Assembly: GCA_020637795.1 (NCBI GenBank)
Contig: JACKJT010000002.1
Coordinates: 1,090,247-1,154,246, forward strand
Direction: 5' to 3'
Source: Hoeflea sp.
GTDB lineage: Bacteria > Pseudomonadota > Alphaproteobacteria > Rhizobiales > Rhizobiaceae
DNA: 64,000 nt
Positions 60,297 to 64,000 of this stretch are shown here, piece by piece. The notes beneath the pieces are model-generated. The model was not told the DNA's origin. It ran no database searches and saw nothing but the letters and a program-made list of their open reading frames with translations. The position numbers and the translations under genes were made by a program. How positions within the stretch are numbered: the first letter of the stretch is position 1; every line of letters begins with the position of its first letter.

Positions 60297-61319
60297 ATGA
60301 AAAAGTTTGGGACCCTATTGGCAAGCACCATGCTGGCGGTTGGCTTTTCCGCCTCAGCAATGGCTGCGGACATCAACCTGACCATTTCAAGCTGGCTACC
60401 GCCATCGCATCCGATCAACGTCGACATGCTCGAAGGCCTCGTCGACATGATGGAGCAGGCAACCGACGGCAAGGTCAGCGGCGAAATCAAGTTGGGCCTT
60501 GCCCCTCCGCCGGCGCAGATGGACCTGATCCTTGATGGCGCCGCCGATATCACCATCATCTTCAACGGCTACCAGCCGGGGCGTTTCGTCGGCACCAAGC
60601 TGATCGAGCTTCCCGGTTACGAAGGCAACGCCGAGGCTGCTTCCGTCGCCTATTGGCAGGTCCACGAGAAATACCTGGCCAAGCTCGACGAGTTCAAGGG
60701 CACCAAGGTCATCGCCCTGACCACCCATGGCCCCGGCCAGATCCACTCCAACAAGCCGGTCAATACCCTCGCCGACCTCAACGGCCTCAAGACCCGCCTC
60801 GGCGGCGGCGTTTCGGCCGATGTCGGCGCGGAACTCGGCCTGATCGGCATTCAGGTGCCGGCACCGAAGGTCTACGAGACCCTGTCTTCGGGCGCTGCCG
60901 ACGCGGTCGCCATGAACATGGGCGAGCGCCTGAGCTTCAAGCTCAACGAAGTCGCCAAGAATGTCTACGAAATGCCCGGCGGCTTCTATCGCGGCGCCTT
61001 TGCCGTGCTCATGAGCGAAGACAAGTTCAACTCGATGCCCGACGATGTGAAGGCAGCGCTTGAATCGAAGGTCTTCGGCGAGCCCGCATCGAAGATGATG
61101 GGCATCGCCTGGGACAAGAGCGACGATCGGGCGCGCGAGGCCACCATTGCTGCGGGCGACAACAAGATCGTCACCGCCAGCGCCGAGGATCAGGCCAAGT
61201 TTGCTGAAATGGCCGCCCGGGTCCGCACCAAGGTCCTCGCCGAAATCTCGGCTCTGGGCATTGATGCCGACGCCGCCCACGATATGGTGGCATCGACAAT
61301 GGCATCCTACGGCAAGTAA
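60297..61319 (+). CDS. TRAP transporter substrate-binding protein (DctP-like)
   Basis: Periplasmic receptor of 340 residues with signal peptide KKFGTLLASTMLAVGFSASAMA and a TRAP-type fold (LTISSWLPPSHPINVDMLEGLVDMMEQATDGKVSGEI, LKTRLGGGVSADVGAELGLIGIQVPAPKVYETLSSGAADAVAMNMGE). The usual Arg that contacts the ligand carboxylate lies in LKTRLGG. GGGAGG precedes the ATG. Sharing its promoter element with the Rieske operon, it is likely to import the compound that operon degrades. Confidence 0.9.
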   Translation: MKKFGTLLASTMLAVGFSASAMAADINLTISSWLPPSHPINVDMLEGLVDMMEQATDGKVSGEIKLGLAPPPAQMDLILDGAADITIIFNGYQPGRFVGTKLIELPGYEGNAEAASVAYWQVHEKYLAKLDEFKGTKVIALTTHGPGQIHSNKPVNTLADLNGLKTRLGGGVSADVGAELGLIGIQVPAPKVYETLSSGAADAVAMNMGERLSFKLNEVAKNVYEMPGGFYRGAFAVLMSEDKFNSMPDDVKAALESKVFGEPASKMMGIAWDKSDDRAREATIAAGDNKIVTASAEDQAKFAEMAARVRTKVLAEISALGIDADAAHDMVASTMASYGK

Positions 61320-61378
61320 CATTGTTGCGGGGGCATGCACCGCCCTGCCCCCGCACACCCGCCTGCAAGGAGCCTTTC

Positions 61379-61885
61379 ATGAAATCCTTCGCCAGATTGC
61401 TGAACCGGTTGACGGAGTTGCCAATGCTCCTCGCCGCGGTAACCCTGTTCATCCTGATGGTGTTGACATTTGCCGATGTCATCATGCGCTCCACCTTCTC
61501 GGCCCCCATCGAGGCCGCCACCGAACTCACCCGCATCGCCATGGCCGTGATCGTCTTTGCCTCGCTGCCGGTCGTTTCCGGCCGCGCCGAACACATCGTT
61601 GTCGACCTGCTCGATCCGATCTTCCTGCGCGCCGGTATCAAGCGCTTTCTAGACGGACTGATCATGCTGATCTGCGGCATTCTGCTGGTCTGGCCCGCCA
61701 TGCGGTCCTTTGATCTGGCCAACCGCGCCAGGAGTTACGGCGATCTGACCGAGTATCTCTCGATCCCGGTGTTCTACATCACCTGGTTCATTGCCTTCAT
61801 GACGCTGGTCACCGCAATCACGATGGCGCTGCGCGGCATGGTCACTCTCTTCAAGCCAGACCTTCTCCGAGGCGCACATGATTGA
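61379..61885 (+). CDS. TRAP transporter small permease (DctQ-like)
   Basis: Four-helix membrane subunit, 168 residues: LPMLLAAVTLFILMVLTFADVIMRSTFSAPIEAATELTRIAMAVIVFASLPVVSGRAEHIVVDLLD is typical. ATG 61379 with AAGGAG upstream is preferred; a longer frame to 61322 starts in the untranslated gap. It overlaps the large permease by eight bases (ATGATTGA). Confidence 0.9.
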   Translation: MKSFARLLNRLTELPMLLAAVTLFILMVLTFADVIMRSTFSAPIEAATELTRIAMAVIVFASLPVVSGRAEHIVVDLLDPIFLRAGIKRFLDGLIMLICGILLVWPAMRSFDLANRARSYGDLTEYLSIPVFYITWFIAFMTLVTAITMALRGMVTLFKPDLLRGAHD

Positions 61886-63192
61886 ATCCCTGATCGGTTT
61901 TGCCGCAGTGCTGCTTCTGGTGCTGCTGCGCATGCCCATTGCCTTCGCCATGGCCATCGTCGGCATGGCCGGCATGACCTATGAAACCAATTTCATGGCG
62001 GCAATCTCGCTGGTGTCCCGGCTGATCATCGACACCAGCCAGGATTACGGGCTTTCCGTGGTGCCGCTGTTCATCCTGATGGGCCTGTTCGTCAACAAGG
62101 GCGGCATCAGCCGCGAGCTCTACCAGGTCTCCAACGCCTTTCTCGGTCATTTCCGCGGCGGCCTCGCCATGGCCACCATCGCCGCCTGCGGCGGCTTTGC
62201 AGCCATCTGCGGCTCGTCGCTCGCCACCGCCGCCACCATGTCCAAGGTGGTGATGCCGGAAATGCGCAAGCTCGGCTATTCGGACGAGCTCTCCTCGGCC
62301 TCGATCGCCGCCGGCGGAACGCTGGGGATCCTGATCCCGCCGTCGGTCATTCTGGTGATCTATGGCCTGCTCACCGAAACCTCCATGGGGCAAGCTGTTC
62401 ATTGCCGGCATCATTCCCGGCATCCTCGGCATCGTGTTCTACCTGGTGGCCGTACAGATTTCTGTTTTCCGCAATCCGGCAGCCGGCCCTGCCGGCCGGC
62501 GCTTCAGCCTCTCGGAGAAGCTGCAGGCCCTGCGCGGTGTCTGGTCGGTGCTGCTGCTGTTCTTCCTGGTGATCGGCGGACTTTACGGCGCGCTCGATTT
62601 CTGGCCGCTCCACCTCACCTTCTCGCCCACAGAAGCGGCGGGCATGGGCGCCATGGGCGCGTTTCTGATCGCCCTGTTCCGCGGATCGCTGTCGGTCAGC
62701 GAAACCATGACGGTGCTCAAGGAAACCGCTGCCACCACCGCGCAGCTGTTCAGCGTTCTCATCGGCGCCTGGATCTTCTCCAACTTCGTCAACTACGCAG
62801 GCCTGCCCGAAGGCCTCAAGGAGATGATCGTCAGCGCCGATCTGTCGCCCTGGCTGGTCATGACCGTGATCATCCTGATCTACGTGGCGCTCGGCTGCGT
62901 CTTCGAAAGCCTGTCCATGCTGCTCCTGACCGTGCCGATCTTCTTCCCGATCGTGATCGGTCTGGGCTACGATCCCGTCTGGTTCGGCATCGTCGTCGTG
63001 GTGGTCACCGAAATCAGCCTGATCACCCCGCCGGTCGGCCTCAACGTCTTCATCCTGAAGAGCGTCGTCGGCGATATCTCGGTCGGGACCATCTTCAAGG
63101 GCGTCACGCCATTCTGGATGATGGACATCGTCAGATTGCTGATCCTGGTGCTGTTTCCCTGGCTGGTGCTGTTCCTGCCCTCCCAGATGTAG
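61878..63192 (+). pseudogene. TRAP transporter large permease (DctM-like), frameshifted by one base
   Basis: The first 170 codons encode a normal DctM N-terminus (GSSLATAATMSKVVMPEMRKLGYSDELSSASIAAGGTLGILIPPSVILVIYGLLTETSMG), then the frame breaks. The run GGGG at 62387-62390 in ATGGGGCAAGCTG has one G too many: with three G the reading ATG-GGC-AAG-CTG gives SMGKLFIAGIIPG, as expected for the family. The second frame continues to TAG 63192 through ITPPVGLNVFILKSVVGD. Corrected length is 437 residues, the same as the intact DctM at 37160. It is either a sequencing error or a recent inactivating slip. Confidence 0.88.
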
Positions 63193-63379
63193 AACGCGCA
63201 CCGGCAACCCGGCCCCGATTCCGTCCCGTCCAAGACAATGCAGACATGCGAGCAACGATCGGTTGCCTGTCAAAGCTCCATGCCTGCGAACACCGCTGCG
63301 CCGGTGAATGAGCCCCTATGAAAATCAGACTTTCCGGTAGTTGGAGCCATCCTCCGGGCAAACGATTGACCGCTTTGGC

Positions 63380-63432
63380 TTGACCTCGCCCTGCCATCAG
63401 CCTATTTTTTGAGTAGACACTCAAAAAATAGG
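63380..63432 (+). promoter_or_regulatory. Promoter and perfect 14-bp inverted repeat operator before second Rieske gene
   Basis: TTGACC (63380-63385), a 17-bp spacer and TATTTT (63403-63408) form a plausible promoter. Over the -10 region lies a perfect inverted repeat: arms 63401-63414 and 63419-63432 (CCTATTTTTTGAGT and its complement) with spacer AGAC. The 3' arm ends 6 bp before the ATG, so a bound repressor would block both polymerase and initiation. The TTGAGT-N4-ACTCAA core resembles TetR-type or MarR-type operators. Confidence 0.75.
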
Positions 63433-63438
63433 TGCCCG

Positions 63439-64000
63439 ATGAACCGCCACGTCTCCAATCGCGACATTTCCATCCCCGAGAACTGGGACCGGCGCGGTCT
63501 TCCCGGCTGGACCTATCACAGCGACGCGTTTCTGGAACTCGAGAAGCAGGAGATCTTCCGCAAGCACTGGCAGATTGCCTGCCATGTCTCCGACCTGCCG
63601 GAACCCGGCGACTACATCGCTTTCGACATGTGCGGCGAGCGGGCTCTCATCATACGGGGCAATGATGGCGAGGTTCGCGCCTTCCACAACATGTGCCGGC
63701 ACCGCGGCGCCCGCGTCGTGGCCGATGAGCACGGCTCCTGCAAGGGCGCGCTGGTCTGTCCCTTCCACGGCTGGGTTTACAATCTTGACGGTACGCTGCG
63801 CGGCGCGGCACGACCCAAATCCTTCCCCGACCTCGACAAGGTCGAGTTCGGCCTGCAGCCGCTCGAGGCCGAAGTCTGGAACGGCTTCGTCTTTGTCCGC
63901 TTCGAGAAAGGCCCGCAAAGCTCGGTGGCCGAACTGTTCCAACCTTTCGCCGAGGAAATCGCCCATTTCAACATCGCCGACATGGTGCCGACCGGCGAGA
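63439..64000 (+). CDS. Second Rieske non-heme iron oxygenase alpha subunit (3' end outside window)
   Basis: The open frame runs off the window after 187 codons. It begins MNRHVSNRDISIPENWDRRG. The Rieske ligands are Cys86/His88 (MCRHRG) and Cys107/His110 (VCPFHGW), followed by VYNLDGTLRGAARPKSFPDL. This pattern matches the GbcA/choline-carnitine and aromatic-acid monooxygenase alpha subunits rather than the two-subunit type upstream. Its substrate is unknown; quaternary-amine or aromatic acid demethylation is possible. It follows the TRAP operon but has its own repressor-type promoter. Confidence 0.9.
   Translation, partial: MNRHVSNRDISIPENWDRRGLPGWTYHSDAFLELEKQEIFRKHWQIACHVSDLPEPGDYIAFDMCGERALIIRGNDGEVRAFHNMCRHRGARVVADEHGSCKGALVCPFHGWVYNLDGTLRGAARPKSFPDLDKVEFGLQPLEAEVWNGFVFVRFEKGPQSSVAELFQPFAEEIAHFNIADMVPTGE

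Noticed and set aside
1..64000. CRISPR arrays, insertion sequences, phage genes or a replication origin
   Set aside because: No regularly spaced repeats, transposase, integrase, phage structural gene or DnaA-box cluster was seen anywhere in the window.

Overview
The window looks like chromosome of a Rhizobiales alphaproteobacterium, probably a Hoeflea-like or other Rhizobiaceae/Phyllobacteriaceae relative. The evidence is a GC-rich sequence, a single long bifunctional RelA/SpoT (Rsh) enzyme next to rpoZ, the block acpS-lepB-rnc-era-recO, a RopA/Omp2-type porin, and many high-affinity transporters. The genus is inferred from gene content, not from a database search.

Layout. (1) 1-5949: a cyanate-use operon on the minus strand (Tat-type NrtA/CynA-like binding protein, permease, ATPase, cynS, DUF1348 protein), divergent from a PAS-PAS-AAA+-Fis regulator whose sigma-54 contact loop is altered. 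(2) 5999-20319: housekeeping core with a PaaI thioesterase, recO, era, rnc, lepB, acpS, DUF2062, rsh, rpoZ, a NYN-domain protein, a family-5-like uracil-DNA glycosylase, smpB, dapA, a lytic transglycosylase and a hydrolase. (3) 20368-25179: envelope genes (OmpA protein with BON-like repeats, a 32-residue membrane protein, an HhH-domain protein, a porin) and tRNA-Ser(GCT). (4) 25617-35400: two ribose/fructose-type sugar ABC importers with two sugar-linked dehydrogenases and a LacI regulator. A shared AT-rich operator-like element links the promoters. (5) 35437-43890: a seven-gene minus-strand operon (ThDP enzyme, DadA-like FAD enzyme, TRAP transporter, TauE/SafE exporter, BASS-like carrier) divergent from an Asp/Glu-racemase-family gene. 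(6) 44401-50970: a branched-chain-amino-acid-type ABC importer, and an ArsP-like permease with a small CxxC thioredoxin. (7) 51202-63192: an eight-gene, translationally coupled catabolic operon, a MarR regulator, and a TRAP transporter whose large subunit is frameshifted. (8) 63439-64000: the start of a second Rieske oxygenase behind a perfect 14-bp inverted repeat.

The most interesting system is region 7. The gene set is a Rieske dioxygenase with reductase, an acyl-CoA ligase, a thiolase-fold protein lacking the usual Cys, a DUF35/pseudo-SDR fusion, an isatin-hydrolase-like cyclase-family enzyme and an SDR. It fits an iad-type aerobic indole-3-acetate (auxin) pathway ending in isatin and isatinate. 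The same 23-bp bipartite element (TTTATATGA-N5-CATGTTTCT) sits at the -10 region of both the catabolic operon and the TRAP operon that flank the MarR gene. This suggests a single MarR-controlled uptake and degradation module. The substrate is an inference from enzyme chemistry and family resemblance; no search was run.
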